Of a stretch of 64,000 bases of DNA, positions 1 through 9,401 are shown in pieces. The DNA comes from Devosia sp. GTDB taxonomy: Bacteria > Pseudomonadota > Alphaproteobacteria > Rhizobiales > Devosiaceae. The translations under genes and the position numbers were made by a program. Positions within the stretch are counted from its first letter, which is position 1. Every line of letters begins with the position of its first letter. The stretch is from contig CP051235.1 in assembly GCA_017794705.1 (NCBI GenBank), forward strand, positions 807,010-871,009, written 5' to 3'. The notes under the pieces are model-generated. The model worked only from the letters and a program-made list of their open reading frames with translations, was not told where the DNA came from and searched no databases.

Positions 1-1
1 C

Positions 2-49
2 AACACTCAAATCGACAACAACTCAGCAGATGACGCACTCCTGAGCTGA
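2..49 (+). CDS. C-terminal end of an RTX/VCBS-type secreted protein (partial, runs off left edge)
   Basis: Only the last 15 codons and the TGA stop are inside the window. They encode NTQIDNNSADDALLS, which differs by one residue (A for T) from the C-terminus of the large RTX protein ending at 7676. The nucleotide match continues past the stop: bases 1-67 align with 7628-7694 with 5 mismatches that I count. The upstream gene is therefore a close paralogue, at least in its extreme C-terminus, which in RTX proteins carries the type I secretion signal. Nothing can be said about the rest of it from this window. Confidence 0.8.
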   Translation, partial: NTQIDNNSADDALLS

Positions 50-60
50 AGAAAATAGCA

Positions 61-85
61 AGATCCCAACCGATGGTCGGGGTCT
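61..85 (+). terminator. Imperfect hairpin behind the left-edge RTX gene
   Basis: AGATCCC and GGGGTCT pair around an inner CC/GG step, with one G-T pair and one mismatch. It starts 11 bases after the stop codon. It sits at the same place as the perfect hairpin behind the second RTX gene (7688-7715) and shares its left arm, so it looks like a diverged copy. There is no T-run, so terminator function is an inference. Confidence 0.4.
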
Positions 86-260
86 GCAAGCCTTATTTGC
101 TAATGCCGAGGGATTCAGGATTCCTGCACGCACTTGGGGAGCCAGACGCGCTCCATGTTCACTAGCTCCGAATTCGGAGTTCGCATAATGCGAGCCATGA
201 ATTGAGTCAGACCCTGATTGGTTCGGGCATCGCCCGAAGAGTTGTCGACCGTGCAGAAAA

Positions 261-1037
261 CTATCCGGGAAATCTGACACAAGCACCTGCGGGCCGACGC
301 TGCGTTTCAATGAAAATGTCGAAGGGATGCAAACTAGCTGCTCTAAATACGGCTGGTCCCGGCCCGAACCAGGTTTGAACCAGCGATGGCCCGCCCAGCG
401 ACACCCCTTCACATCGGTCTGAGTGGCCATTGATGTGAACAAGGCGGGTCTCCACTCCGTGGCGTATCACGATGCCAAACTGCAACCAGCGGTTACGAAA
501 GAACCCGGGGATGAAATAGGCAAAGTGTACAGTCTGTGGTCGACGGCCAATCACATCTTCGTTGCACTGCAACTCAATCGTTGCGTAATAATTGGCCTTC
601 GAAGCTGGGTCATGTGAAAATTCTTTGATGTTCCATTCTCGTCTGAAATGATTTTTTGCGAATTCCGGCGGCGGCCAAACCGTCTGACGCCCAAACATCT
701 TTTCCATAAATCTGAGCGAGTGATGCCGCCACTGTTCAAGCTGAACCGACACAAGCAAGTGCTCGATAGCTTTTTGAGAATCTCCGTCCGAAGCCACTAG
801 AAGTCCGAGGGGATCTACATCCAGCAGCGCACACAGCACCAAAAAATCGTCGCCACTCTTTGGCAGAGCGCCATTTTGGAGCCACCGGTAAATGGTCGAT
901 CTGTTTGGGGGAGGACGCTTTCTGACCTTGTTGTCGCTTGAGGCCATCCAGGCGTCGACCAGGCCGTCAACACCACCGGACCACCTGGACTTTATCAATT
1001 GTTCGGTGAGGTGTCCGTCAATACCGATGATAGGCAT
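261..1037 (-). CDS. Helix-turn-helix regulator candidate, divergent from the RTX gene
   Basis: This 258-residue protein has a helix-turn-helix-like segment at about residues 45-80 (NRSTIYRWLQNGALPKSGDD and a following helix LVLCALLDVDPLGLL), resembling Cro/XRE-type DNA-binding domains. The rest has no family I recognise; it contains several Trp, Phe and Arg-rich strands and no membrane segment. An in-frame ATG exists 32 codons upstream (1133), but the ATG at 1037 is preceded by GGAAGG at a suitable distance, so I chose it. It is transcribed away from the RTX gene across about 150 bases and lies between two near-identical RTX 3' ends, so it may control one or both RTX genes. That role is inference from position. 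Confidence 0.65.
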   Translation of the reverse strand: MPIIGIDGHLTEQLIKSRWSGGVDGLVDAWMASSDNKVRKRPPPNRSTIYRWLQNGALPKSGDDFLVLCALLDVDPLGLLVASDGDSQKAIEHLLVSVQLEQWRHHSLRFMEKMFGRQTVWPPPEFAKNHFRREWNIKEFSHDPASKANYYATIELQCNEDVIGRRPQTVHFAYFIPGFFRNRWLQFGIVIRHGVETRLVHINGHSDRCEGVSLGGPSLVQTWFGPGPAVFRAASLHPFDIFIETQRRPAGACVRFPG

Positions 1038-1135
1038 AATCAATCCTTCCCGGGCTTCTAAATGGTGCTCACCTAGTGTGGGGTCGTGTCGCAAGTCAAA
1101 ATTCTTGAATGCGACAGGGCGGGTTGCGTACATAA

Positions 1136-1187
1136 ACTAATTAATAGAAGATTGAATTGTTATTAGTATATTTTGAGGGAAATTCTC
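1136..1187 (+). promoter_or_regulatory. AT-rich divergent promoter region with TTATTAGT box
   Basis: The stretch between the HTH gene and the RTX gene is strikingly AT-rich. It contains ACTAAT (1136-1141) and ATTAGT (1162-1167) as inverted 6-mers 20 bases apart, and the 8-mer TTATTAGT (1160-1167), which recurs before the exopolysaccharide transferase gene at 14055-14062. The GAGGGA at 1175-1180 is the ribosome-binding site that favours the GTG start at 1188. Which protein binds here is unknown. Confidence 0.4.
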
Positions 1188-4100
1188 GTGTCTACACGCG
1201 AAACGCAGTTTTCATTCGCAGAGGACGCTGCAAGTCTTTCAGTTGCAGCTTACTCGCAGTCACTTGTTGGGTTGACACAATCGCTTCCTCAAGGGTGGAC
1301 GCTTGTTTCCACCGCTGAATTGATGGCAGCCAATCCCGATCTCATGGTCGAAAATTTCCACGAAGGCTTTTTTGCAGCCGACGCAGATGCGTTGACGAGC
1401 CTCTTGGCAAACTGGTGGGGAGGGCTTCCATCTCTTTTTGTAGATCAAGTTGATTTTGGGCAAGCTTACGTCGCACGAAAAGACAACGGTGACGGCACCC
1501 AAAGCATGGCGCTAGTGTTTCGTGGTACAGAGGGGCTTACTACGCTCCAAGACTGGATTAGCAACGCAATTGGCGGCGGTGTTGGCTGGTCCTTAGTTCT
1601 CGATACTTTCGAAGATTTCATTCAGGCATTCCAAGCTCTGACCGCGAACAGCGCGGTTACAGAGATACTGGTGACCGGTCATAGTCAAGGCGGTGCGCTT
1701 GTAGAAGAGTACATCTACCAAAATTTTGACGTACGACAATTTGGGGTGACGATTGCTTCACCGGGGGCAGGACATTCTGATCCACACGTCATAAATAACA
1801 TAGTCAATTTTGGACACACTGATGACATTGTAAATGATCTACTTTACTATAGTCCTTCAAACGATGTTTCAATTGTCGTTGCGGATATTAACAACGTTTT
1901 CGATGAGCATAACATATATTTGTATAAGAATAATATTGAAAGGATTGTGAACTCCAATTTTTCGGATTTTATTTCACCTAATTTTATGAATCTGACATTT
2001 GTTTTGTCCGAATTCACTCCACTTTTTTTTGATGCTTCGTCGAGCGGGTCAAATTTATATGTCGTTGGCACTTCCGGGCATGATCAAATTTATGGGAGTG
2101 CAGGCAATGACTTTCTGGATTCATTGGACGGTTCGGATCACATTGAAGGTCGCGGCGGGAACGACCACCTTCGAGGTGGTGACGGAACCGACTACATCGA
2201 CGGGGGCACAGGATTTGATACCGTCTATTTTGACCTTAACGTCGACAGCTACTCACCCATGTCGGTTATCGGAGGCGACCTTGGGTTGGCCACGAGCGGA
2301 CTATCAGGAGATCTAGACACCCTTGTCTCAATCGAAAGGCTGGAGTTTTCAGACTGGTCCGGCAGTGTCCAAGATTTCCTCGACCGCTGGAATGAACTTA
2401 CAACGCCACCGCCGCCTCCACCTCCGCCTCCGGTGGACACGGACGACTTTGCCGAAAATACCTCCACCGATGCGATCATGGACACACCATTTGCAGGTTC
2501 AGCGCGGTCGGTATCCGGAAAAATCGAGACTGCGGGTGACGCGGACTGGATTCGTGTCGATCTGATCGGCGGTCATACCTACACATTCTTCATGTCCGCT
2601 TCCTCCACCACGGGAAGTTCCCTCGATCCACTCTTGTTGCTTCGCAATTCAGCCGGGCAGTCCGTTGCGGCCAATGATGATCTGGTCTCCGGGGTACTCA
2701 ACGCTTTCATTTCCTATACGCCCACCCAATCCGGAACCTATTACATTGATGCACGCGGCAGCGGCAGTTCGACTGGGGCTTATCTCATTTCAGGCTCTGA
2801 CACCGGATCCAATTCCGCAGCTGACGATCTGACGGAAACTCCTGACACGCCACAACCATCAGCGCCCAGCAGTTGGGACTGGGAAGGCACCGACGACGAC
2901 GACTTCCCCAGCCCGCTCACCCTCGGCGGCAACAACGGTAATGATCGGTTTCGCGGTCACGATGGAGAAGACAGGATACGTGCCGGTAATGGAAACGATT
3001 TTGTGCTTGGCGATGATGACGATGATCGACTCGAGGGAGAAAGTGGGAACGACACCCTGTTTGGGGGAGAGGGTGATGACCGGCTTTATGGCGGGGACGG
3101 CGACGATATACTTCATGGAGAGGAGGACGACGACTATTTGCAGGGCAATGACGGCGATGACTATCTGCACGGTGGCCGAGGCAATGACGACCTGAGCGGT
3201 GGCGATGATAACGATTATCTCAAAGGTGGTGATGACGACGACGAACTGGATGGTGGTAACGGGAACGACGAAGTATACGGCGACGAAGGTGACGACGATG
3301 TAGATGGCAACGGAGGAAACGACATTGTCAAAGGTGGTGACGGCAACGATACGGTTGATGGCGGCAGCGGAGACGATCTCGTAGAGGGGCAGGATGACGA
3401 TGATTTTGTTTATGGCGGTTCGGGCAATGATCGCCTGTATGGCGGCAACGGCGATGACGTTCTCGATGGGGAGGATGGCAATGACTATATTGACGGCGGA
3501 AGTGGCGAAGACTGGGTAGAATTTGATGACAATGATCCAGTCACTGTAAATCTGTTTGATGGAATTGCTTTCGGTGAAGGTACCGGCAGGGACTGGCTAG
3601 CAAACATCGAGAATATTCGAGGCGGCGGTGACAGCGACAGGATCGATGGCGACAACAATGCAAACAAGATCGACGGCATGGATGGCGACGATATCATTCG
3701 CGCCCATGGTGGAGCCGACATTGTTCGTGGCGGAGACGACAACGATATAGTTTGGGGCGATGCGGGTGCCGACTTCGTTTATGGCGACGCAGGAGATGAC
3801 GAAGTCCGTGGCGGATTGGACGACGACCATCTGGAAGGCGGTGCAGGTAACGATGTGCTGCGCGGCGAACAGGGCGACGACTTCATCGATGGTGGGGCGG
3901 ATACAGATATCGCCGTGTTCTGGGGCGAACGTGCCGACTTCGCAGTTACACAAAACGGTGATGGCTCTATTCGTGTAGCAGACACGAGAATTGACGGCTT
4001 GGAAGGTGTCGACACCGTCTTAAACGTGGAAATTTTTCGGTTCTTTGGCAGCGATGTTTCCGCCGCAGGACTGTTTAGCCTGGAACCAACTGCAGTCGAC

Positions 4101-7100
4101 GACGCAGCGGCGACTTCGCGGACGGCTCCACTCTTTATTTCTGTGCTCGAGAATGATTCCGACCCAGATGAAGACGAACTGACCATAATTTCAGTTGATG
4201 GAATCGAGGGCGGCGGAGACGCATACGTTGTTGGAGACAAACTAGCTTTTGACCCCCGAGGTGATTTCCTTGACCTTGCGCCCGGAACAACGGGCCAGGT
4301 CGACATTGCCTATTCGATTACGGATGGAAACGGCTGGTTTGCCTCCGCGAATGTTTCAGTGACCGTTTCCTGGGCCCCTATTCATGTACAAGGAGACGAT
4401 GCCGACAACGATCTCGTTGGATCCGAAGCCGACGAGACCCTACTTGCAAGAGATGGCAAAGATACCCTGTTCGGTGGAGGTGGGGACGATGTGCTTGACG
4501 GTGGAGAAGGCATAGATACCGCCGTCTACTCCAGCTACGTCTCCTTTGTTCAGCAGCCAGATGGTACCATCCAGACCCTGGATGAAGAACCCGGGGCGCC
4601 TTCCGGCACCGATACCCTAGTAAGCATTGAGCGGATAAAGTTCGAAATTGATGGCTTCCCGGATGAAGAATATGCGATCGAGATGTTTCTTCACCCGCTA
4701 CCTGAACTGCCATACGCTAGCTACTTTCAGTATGATGGCGCGGGAAATGACGTTGGCGTCGAAAATTCTGGCATTTCGGTCGATAATGAGGAGCCAACTC
4801 AGAGCAACTGGTTTGATGTCATCGTCTGGAATATCTCGTCATTCGCGAGCGACGAGATCGTACTTCAGAATTCGGACGGAACTTCCACCATCCTGGTCGG
4901 ATCAGGTTTCGCACTTTCAAATGACGTCCCGACGGCCGGCACAATCGTCGACATATACCGCCAGGATGCCGGGACAAACTGGGAAGAGATAATCGAACTT
5001 GATCTGTCGCTGACAGACTTTCATCAGGCCGTTGGCGATGGCTGGTGGCTGCGCAGCACTGTCCTTTCTGGAAACAACGTCCTCACAGGCAACAATCTCA
5101 ACAGCTTCCTTGCTGGTTCCGACGGAGACGATTCCATTTTTGGCAATGATGGCAATGATGTGCTGTTCGCCGGCAATGGTCAGGACCGCGTTTTCGGCGG
5201 TTTTGGCGATGACATGCTGCTTTCCACCGGCGTCGGCGCTCACTATTTCCACGGCGGTTACGGCAGGGACCTTATTTCTTACGCCAACCAGTCAGAGGGC
5301 GTGACGATTGATCTAGCCGCCAATACCGTCTCCGGCGGCGAAGGCGACGACGACGTGATCGAGGGTTTCGAGGATGCGCAAGGCTCGGACGGTGGACACG
5401 ACCACCTGTATGGAACGAACGAAAGCAACTTCTTGGATGGCCGATTTGGGGATGATGAACTTTCTGGTCGCGGAGGCAATGACCGAATTGTTGGATCGAA
5501 GGGGAATGACACCATAGCCGGCGGCGACGGTTGGGATATCGCTGAATACGACTATGATAATCACAATGGCGGAACACAGGGCGTTGATGCCGATCTTAAA
5601 TCTGGCATCGTGATTGACCCCTTCGGAGATCAGGATGAGCTAACCGGGATCGAGGAAATTTGGGGTACACCGTTTGCGGACTCAATCTCAGGCAACGAAA
5701 CCGCAAACGCCCTGATTGGCAACGCTGGCAATGACATCTTGAATGGCCGAGGTGGCGACGATTTCATTGATGGCGGAGACGGTCAGGATACCGCTGCTTT
5801 TGCATCAATTTTCTCACAATACGTCGTGGACAATGACCTACAAACCGTGTCCAGCGCGATTGAGGGGACCGACACAATCGTCAATGTGGAAGTTCTACGG
5901 TTCCTTGACGGTGAATATGATTGGACCTCAGCAGACTTTACGTCTGTCACCAGCGGTGTCGTGATTCACGGAACCGGCTCGAACGATGTGATTTCGCCGA
6001 ACAATGCTCCCGCAGGGCAGCCGCTTCCAACAAATTTGGCAGATATTCTGTACGGACACGACGGAAATGACTGGCTCGGCGGCGGTCTTGGAGCGGACCT
6101 GATGATAGGTGGCAACGGCAATGACAAGTATGTGGTTGAAGATTCAGAGGATACTGTCGTTGAGGTAAGTCTGTCGGGTGGCGCCAAAGACAGGGTAATC
6201 TCCGCAATTGATTACCAACTGGGTGACTTCGTTGAAGAACTTCAGCTTGCGGCGGGAGTCACAAATATTACCGGCATCGGAAACGAGTTGGACAATCTCT
6301 TGATTGGCAACGAGAACTCAAATTTGCTTTCCGGAAAAGGCGGTGACGATACGGTCCATGGCGATGCTGGCGACGATGAGATCCGTGGTGGCGAAGGCGA
6401 GGACGACTTGTTCGGCGATGCTGGCAACGACACAATTTACGGCGGTGATGACGACGACACGATCGACGGTGGATCCGACACAGATACGCTTGTGCTCAAT
6501 GGCAACAGCGCGGACTATCTGGTCACTCTGAACGGCGATGGTTCTGGGACTGTTGTCGACCAGGTCGGCGATGAGGGCACCGATACTTTCAGCAACATTG
6601 AGTTCATCCGCTTTGACGGAGACAATGTCACCATCTCTTCAGTTTCCCCTGCCCCTGGCGACGATGACCTTGATGGTGGCGGCGGTTCGGATGTGCTGTT
6701 CCGTGTTGGCGGTGGTGGCAACAAGTTCGTTGCGACGACCGGTGATGGAAACTCGCCCATAGCAACCATTGGCGAGACCGCGGCAGATACTGTTGTAGCG
6801 ATTGGCGGGAACATTGACGGTATCGGCGGCGATGACGTCATTTTCACCCGCGTCTCCAACGATTCGCATTACCGGGTCGATGCCGCGACGGGCGTGACGA
6901 CCAATATCGGTCTCAACTGGATTGATCTTTTGGGCGTCACCGATGTGGATGGCGATGGTGATTTCGAGTTCGTTGCCTACTCGTCAGGAAATGGTTTCTC
7001 AACCTGGGATGCGTCCACAGGCATCAAGGAAGTCTCCATTGGCCGTGACGGCTTCACCATGCTTGCGGTTGGCAACCTGGTTGAACAGGCGGGTCCGGCG

Positions 7101-7676
7101 GACGATGGCCATCAGGAGTTTCTGATGATCAACAACGTCACCGGGTCGATGAATATCTTCAGCGACGCGGGCAATTTTGTCGCCGGAGTGAGGAACACCA
7201 GCAACTTCGAATTTTTCGGACTGGCAGATGTCAATGGGGATGGTGTCGAAGAGTCCGTGTTCAGAAACCTCACCAATTTGAGCTACAGCGCTGTCGACAA
7301 TAACGCAGCAATCGTTCGAAACTACGCGCGGCCGGACAAGGACCTGGCAGCAATTGCTGACCTGGATGGTGATGGCATAGACGACCTCGTGTTCCTGCAA
7401 ACCAACGGACGCTACCAGTTCGTCTCGGGCGACCAGTCCTGGGTCAAGGTTCTGCAGATGGACGACCTCGACCTGGTGGGCGTCGGTAACTACGATGACA
7501 GTCAGGACGGCGCCGAAGACCTGCTCTTCAGGGAACTCGACGGCTCCTACATCGCCGTCAACGGAGACAGAAATGTCGTGGTCGACTACGGCCATGCCGG
7601 CGACACTGTGCTCGAAAACGACCTGTTCAACACTCAGATCGACAACAACTCAGCAGATGACACACTCCTGAGCTGA
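1188..7676 (+). CDS. Giant secreted RTX protein with lipase-like N-terminus and FG-GAP/VCBS-like C-terminus
   Basis: A 2162-residue protein probably exported by a type I secretion system that is not in this window. From N to C: an alpha/beta-hydrolase-like region with the nucleophile elbow GHSQGG near residue 164, as in class 3 lipases; a short RTX block (about 296-341); a run of nine prolines near 406; a pre-peptidase C-terminal-like beta domain (about 417-537); long arrays of calcium-binding GGxGxDxux nonapeptides (about 580-905 and in several later blocks); a cadherin/VCBS-like domain (about 965-1065); and, from about 1823, a series of FG-GAP/VCBS-like repeats with DVDGDGD, DVNGDGV and DLDGDGI loops. 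The start is GTG with GAGGGA seven bases upstream; an upstream in-frame TTG at 1173 overlaps that ribosome site and is less likely. It has no N-terminal signal peptide, as expected for type I export. Bases about 1790-2070 are clearly more AT-rich than the rest. Confidence 0.9.
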   Translation: MSTRETQFSFAEDAASLSVAAYSQSLVGLTQSLPQGWTLVSTAELMAANPDLMVENFHEGFFAADADALTSLLANWWGGLPSLFVDQVDFGQAYVARKDNGDGTQSMALVFRGTEGLTTLQDWISNAIGGGVGWSLVLDTFEDFIQAFQALTANSAVTEILVTGHSQGGALVEEYIYQNFDVRQFGVTIASPGAGHSDPHVINNIVNFGHTDDIVNDLLYYSPSNDVSIVVADINNVFDEHNIYLYKNNIERIVNSNFSDFISPNFMNLTFVLSEFTPLFFDASSSGSNLYVVGTSGHDQIYGSAGNDFLDSLDGSDHIEGRGGNDHLRGGDGTDYIDGGTGFDTVYFDLNVDSYSPMSVIGGDLGLATSGLSGDLDTLVSIERLEFSDWSGSVQDFLDRWNELTTPPPPPPPPPVDTDDFAENTSTDAIMDTPFAGSARSVSGKIETAGDADWIRVDLIGGHTYTFFMSASSTTGSSLDPLLLLRNSAGQSVAANDDLVSGVLNAFISYTPTQSGTYYIDARGSGSSTGAYLISGSDTGSNSAADDLTETPDTPQPSAPSSWDWEGTDDDDFPSPLTLGGNNGNDRFRGHDGEDRIRAGNGNDFVLGDDDDDRLEGESGNDTLFGGEGDDRLYGGDGDDILHGEEDDDYLQGNDGDDYLHGGRGNDDLSGGDDNDYLKGGDDDDELDGGNGNDEVYGDEGDDDVDGNGGNDIVKGGDGNDTVDGGSGDDLVEGQDDDDFVYGGSGNDRLYGGNGDDVLDGEDGNDYIDGGSGEDWVEFDDNDPVTVNLFDGIAFGEGTGRDWLANIENIRGGGDSDRIDGDNNANKIDGMDGDDIIRAHGGADIVRGGDDNDIVWGDAGADFVYGDAGDDEVRGGLDDDHLEGGAGNDVLRGEQGDDFIDGGADTDIAVFWGERADFAVTQNGDGSIRVADTRIDGLEGVDTVLNVEIFRFFGSDVSAAGLFSLEPTAVDDAAATSRTAPLFISVLENDSDPDEDELTIISVDGIEGGGDAYVVGDKLAFDPRGDFLDLAPGTTGQVDIAYSITDGNGWFASANVSVTVSWAPIHVQGDDADNDLVGSEADETLLARDGKDTLFGGGGDDVLDGGEGIDTAVYSSYVSFVQQPDGTIQTLDEEPGAPSGTDTLVSIERIKFEIDGFPDEEYAIEMFLHPLPELPYASYFQYDGAGNDVGVENSGISVDNEEPTQSNWFDVIVWNISSFASDEIVLQNSDGTSTILVGSGFALSNDVPTAGTIVDIYRQDAGTNWEEIIELDLSLTDFHQAVGDGWWLRSTVLSGNNVLTGNNLNSFLAGSDGDDSIFGNDGNDVLFAGNGQDRVFGGFGDDMLLSTGVGAHYFHGGYGRDLISYANQSEGVTIDLAANTVSGGEGDDDVIEGFEDAQGSDGGHDHLYGTNESNFLDGRFGDDELSGRGGNDRIVGSKGNDTIAGGDGWDIAEYDYDNHNGGTQGVDADLKSGIVIDPFGDQDELTGIEEIWGTPFADSISGNETANALIGNAGNDILNGRGGDDFIDGGDGQDTAAFASIFSQYVVDNDLQTVSSAIEGTDTIVNVEVLRFLDGEYDWTSADFTSVTSGVVIHGTGSNDVISPNNAPAGQPLPTNLADILYGHDGNDWLGGGLGADLMIGGNGNDKYVVEDSEDTVVEVSLSGGAKDRVISAIDYQLGDFVEELQLAAGVTNITGIGNELDNLLIGNENSNLLSGKGGDDTVHGDAGDDEIRGGEGEDDLFGDAGNDTIYGGDDDDTIDGGSDTDTLVLNGNSADYLVTLNGDGSGTVVDQVGDEGTDTFSNIEFIRFDGDNVTISSVSPAPGDDDLDGGGGSDVLFRVGGGGNKFVATTGDGNSPIATIGETAADTVVAIGGNIDGIGGDDVIFTRVSNDSHYRVDAATGVTTNIGLNWIDLLGVTDVDGDGDFEFVAYSSGNGFSTWDASTGIKEVSIGRDGFTMLAVGNLVEQAGPADDGHQEFLMINNVTGSMNIFSDAGNFVAGVRNTSNFEFFGLADVNGDGVEESVFRNLTNLSYSAVDNNAAIVRNYARPDKDLAAIADLDGDGIDDLVFLQTNGRYQFVSGDQSWVKVLQMDDLDLVGVGNYDDSQDGAEDLLFRELDGSYIAVNGDRNVVVDYGHAGDTVLENDLFNTQIDNNSADDTLLS

Positions 7677-7687
7677 CAAAGATAGCA

Positions 7688-7715
7688 AGATCCCGGGCGT
7701 ATATGCCCGGGATCT
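7688..7715 (+). terminator. Perfect 11-bp hairpin between convergent RTX and GT26 genes
   Basis: AGATCCCGGGC (7688-7698), a six-base loop, and GCCCGGGATCT (7705-7715) form a perfect stem 12 bases after the RTX stop and 18 bases before the end of the convergent glycosyltransferase gene. It lacks a T-run, but its place between two convergent stops suits a bidirectional terminator or mRNA 3' stabiliser. Confidence 0.6.
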
Positions 7716-7732
7716 ATGGTCATCAGCACGCT

Positions 7733-8485
7733 CTAACTGATTCTGTTTCTCAGTACCAAATACAAGACGCGGGCCAAGAAGAATATGTTGCCAACGGTGT
7801 AGCGATAAAAAAGCCGTCGCGGTTCCCTCATAAGTCTGAACATCCATTCCAGACCAACTGATCGAACCCAGTGGGGTGCGCGCGGAAACCGGTGCGAAAT
7901 GAAGTCGATTACCGCTCCGCCGCAAATAATAATCAAGCGGTCGTCGGGGAATTCACTTCTAAGACGTCGAGCCAGCCTCTCTTGTTTTGGCATGCCCATA
8001 GCGAGAAGAACCACCTCTGGTTTGGCCTCATGCACCAAGCTGATATAGGCCTGTTCATCTCGGAACCCATCACAACGCGCAACAATGGAATGACCGCTTC
8101 CAGCTAGCTCCTCTGAGCCAAGCGACAACCAAGGATCTTCAGTTCCGAAAACTGCAATTCCGCGCCCTTTCAGTACTTCTAGCATCATCGGAATGAAGTC
8201 GGTTCCGTTCATGTTAATTCCAGGGTTCCAACCTAGAGCATGCAACAATATCTCCATGCCTCGCCCATCTCTCAGCAAAACGTCAATCGCCAAAAAGTCC
8301 TCGAGAACGCTTTCTTCATCGCAGCACAGGTTAAAGCCGTGCGCGTTGACGAACGATATGGTGAACCCGCCCCGCTCCTTCAGTTCTAACATTAGATTTT
8401 GAACTTCACATTCACCGACGACTATAATGACTTTGTTCAGTATGCGCGTCGCGGTATCGTATAGTTCTGGCATGGCTCCCGTCAC
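7733..8485 (-). CDS. WecG/TagA/CpsF-family glycosyltransferase (GT26)
   Basis: It matches the family that transfers a sugar (ManNAcA or a related residue) onto lipid-linked oligosaccharide at the inner membrane. The diagnostic blocks are visible: FVNAHGFN, LLAMGMPKQE, IICGGAVIDFISHRFPRAP and the closing GLEWMFRLMREPRRLFYRY. The C-terminal hydrophobic stretch probably sits on the membrane. It is the last gene of the minus-strand exopolysaccharide operon. The start is uncertain: the frame opens with TTG at 8524, GTG at 8485 has AGGAG 11 bases upstream, and ATG at 8473 has GGGAG only 2 bases upstream. I give the GTG. Confidence 0.85.
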   Translation of the reverse strand: MTGAMPELYDTATRILNKVIIVVGECEVQNLMLELKERGGFTISFVNAHGFNLCCDEESVLEDFLAIDVLLRDGRGMEILLHALGWNPGINMNGTDFIPMMLEVLKGRGIAVFGTEDPWLSLGSEELAGSGHSIVARCDGFRDEQAYISLVHEAKPEVVLLAMGMPKQERLARRLRSEFPDDRLIIICGGAVIDFISHRFPRAPHWVRSVGLEWMFRLMREPRRLFYRYTVGNIFFLARVLYLVLRNRIS

Positions 8486-8536
8486 GTTCGTTTGGTCTCC
8501 TTGCCGACATTTGGCTCTCAACAATACGAAGTCTAG

Positions 8537-9400
8537 TTATAGTGCAGCCTCATACTCAGCCAAATCCGCGATGGACAGCTTTGCACGTATGCGTGCCTCG
8601 ATTTCAGGTAGTTCGCCACCCACTTCAATCGCTTTAGGACGTGAAGTAACTAATCTGCGCAAGGTGCTTTGCATAAGCTGCGGCATGTTAGGTTCGATAT
8701 AGGTCTGAAAAGTTGGATGTCCTCGCAATGCACGAGCCCATCCGGCCCAGGTCCTGCGGGCATTCGCAGTGTTGCGGGGAGGCAACTCCTCTAGTTCGGG
8801 CACTTTCAGCGGATCTGCACCGACGAATTCAGCGACCTTTTGAGCGTAGATACGCCGCTCCGCAATTAGGTTTTCAAACTTTAGGCACAAAATGTTCTGT
8901 TTGCCGAACAACTCGCGAAAGGGAGCTATTTGCATCGAATAGCGGCTGAAATCAACGATCGGACTGTACGCGTCGACTGCTTCCGCCAAGGTTGGTACCT
9001 TGCATTCTCCGTGCTGAAACTCGTGACCATATTGACTAACCGCTCTTTTGGCAGGTTCGCGCATAAGGTAGATGCACTTAACTTTCGGGCCCAAAGTATC
9101 GTAGATGTTCTTTGCCGCATTCGTTAGCATGGGAGCCTTCGTATAGTGAGTTGAACTTTCACCGCATATTTGATTTCCACGAACGTCTTGGAACAGCTTT
9201 CTATACTCCGCAGTTCGCGCGGCCGGCAGAGGAAGTTTTTCTGGTCCACCAAACTCCGGCCCTACAAAATAACCAGGCTCTTTCCAAGACGACATGACAA
9301 TATCCGGATGGCGATCCAAGTCTTCATGCAGCGTCGTTGTTCCTGATTTCATTGATCCCACAATAATAAAATCTGGCTTTGTAATTTCTGCTCGTGACAC
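8537..9400 (-). CDS. Sulfotransferase family protein (exopolysaccharide cluster, first copy)
   Basis: A 287-residue PAPS-dependent sulfotransferase. The N-terminal VGSMKSGTTTL (residues 14-24) is the 5'-phosphosulfate-binding loop, and IYLMREPAKRAVSQYGHE is the 3'-phosphate-binding region with its Arg and Ser. It most likely sulfates the repeat unit made by the surrounding glycosyltransferases. The frame opens at GTG 9421, but the GTG at 9400 has GGAAG seven bases upstream and lies one base after the stop of the polymerase gene, which suggests translational coupling. It differs from the second sulfotransferase at 11584-12498 outside the cofactor motifs, so the two probably modify different sugars or positions. 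Confidence 0.85.
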   Translation of the reverse strand: MSRAEITKPDFIIVGSMKSGTTTLHEDLDRHPDIVMSSWKEPGYFVGPEFGGPEKLPLPAARTAEYRKLFQDVRGNQICGESSTHYTKAPMLTNAAKNIYDTLGPKVKCIYLMREPAKRAVSQYGHEFQHGECKVPTLAEAVDAYSPIVDFSRYSMQIAPFRELFGKQNILCLKFENLIAERRIYAQKVAEFVGADPLKVPELEELPPRNTANARRTWAGWARALRGHPTFQTYIEPNMPQLMQSTLRRLVTSRPKAIEVGGELPEIEARIRAKLSIADLAEYEAAL

Positions 9401-9401
9401 T

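Noticed and set aside
2930-6480. CRISPR-like short repeats
   Set aside because: These are in-frame RTX nonapeptide codons with variable spacing; there are no constant repeats with unique spacers.
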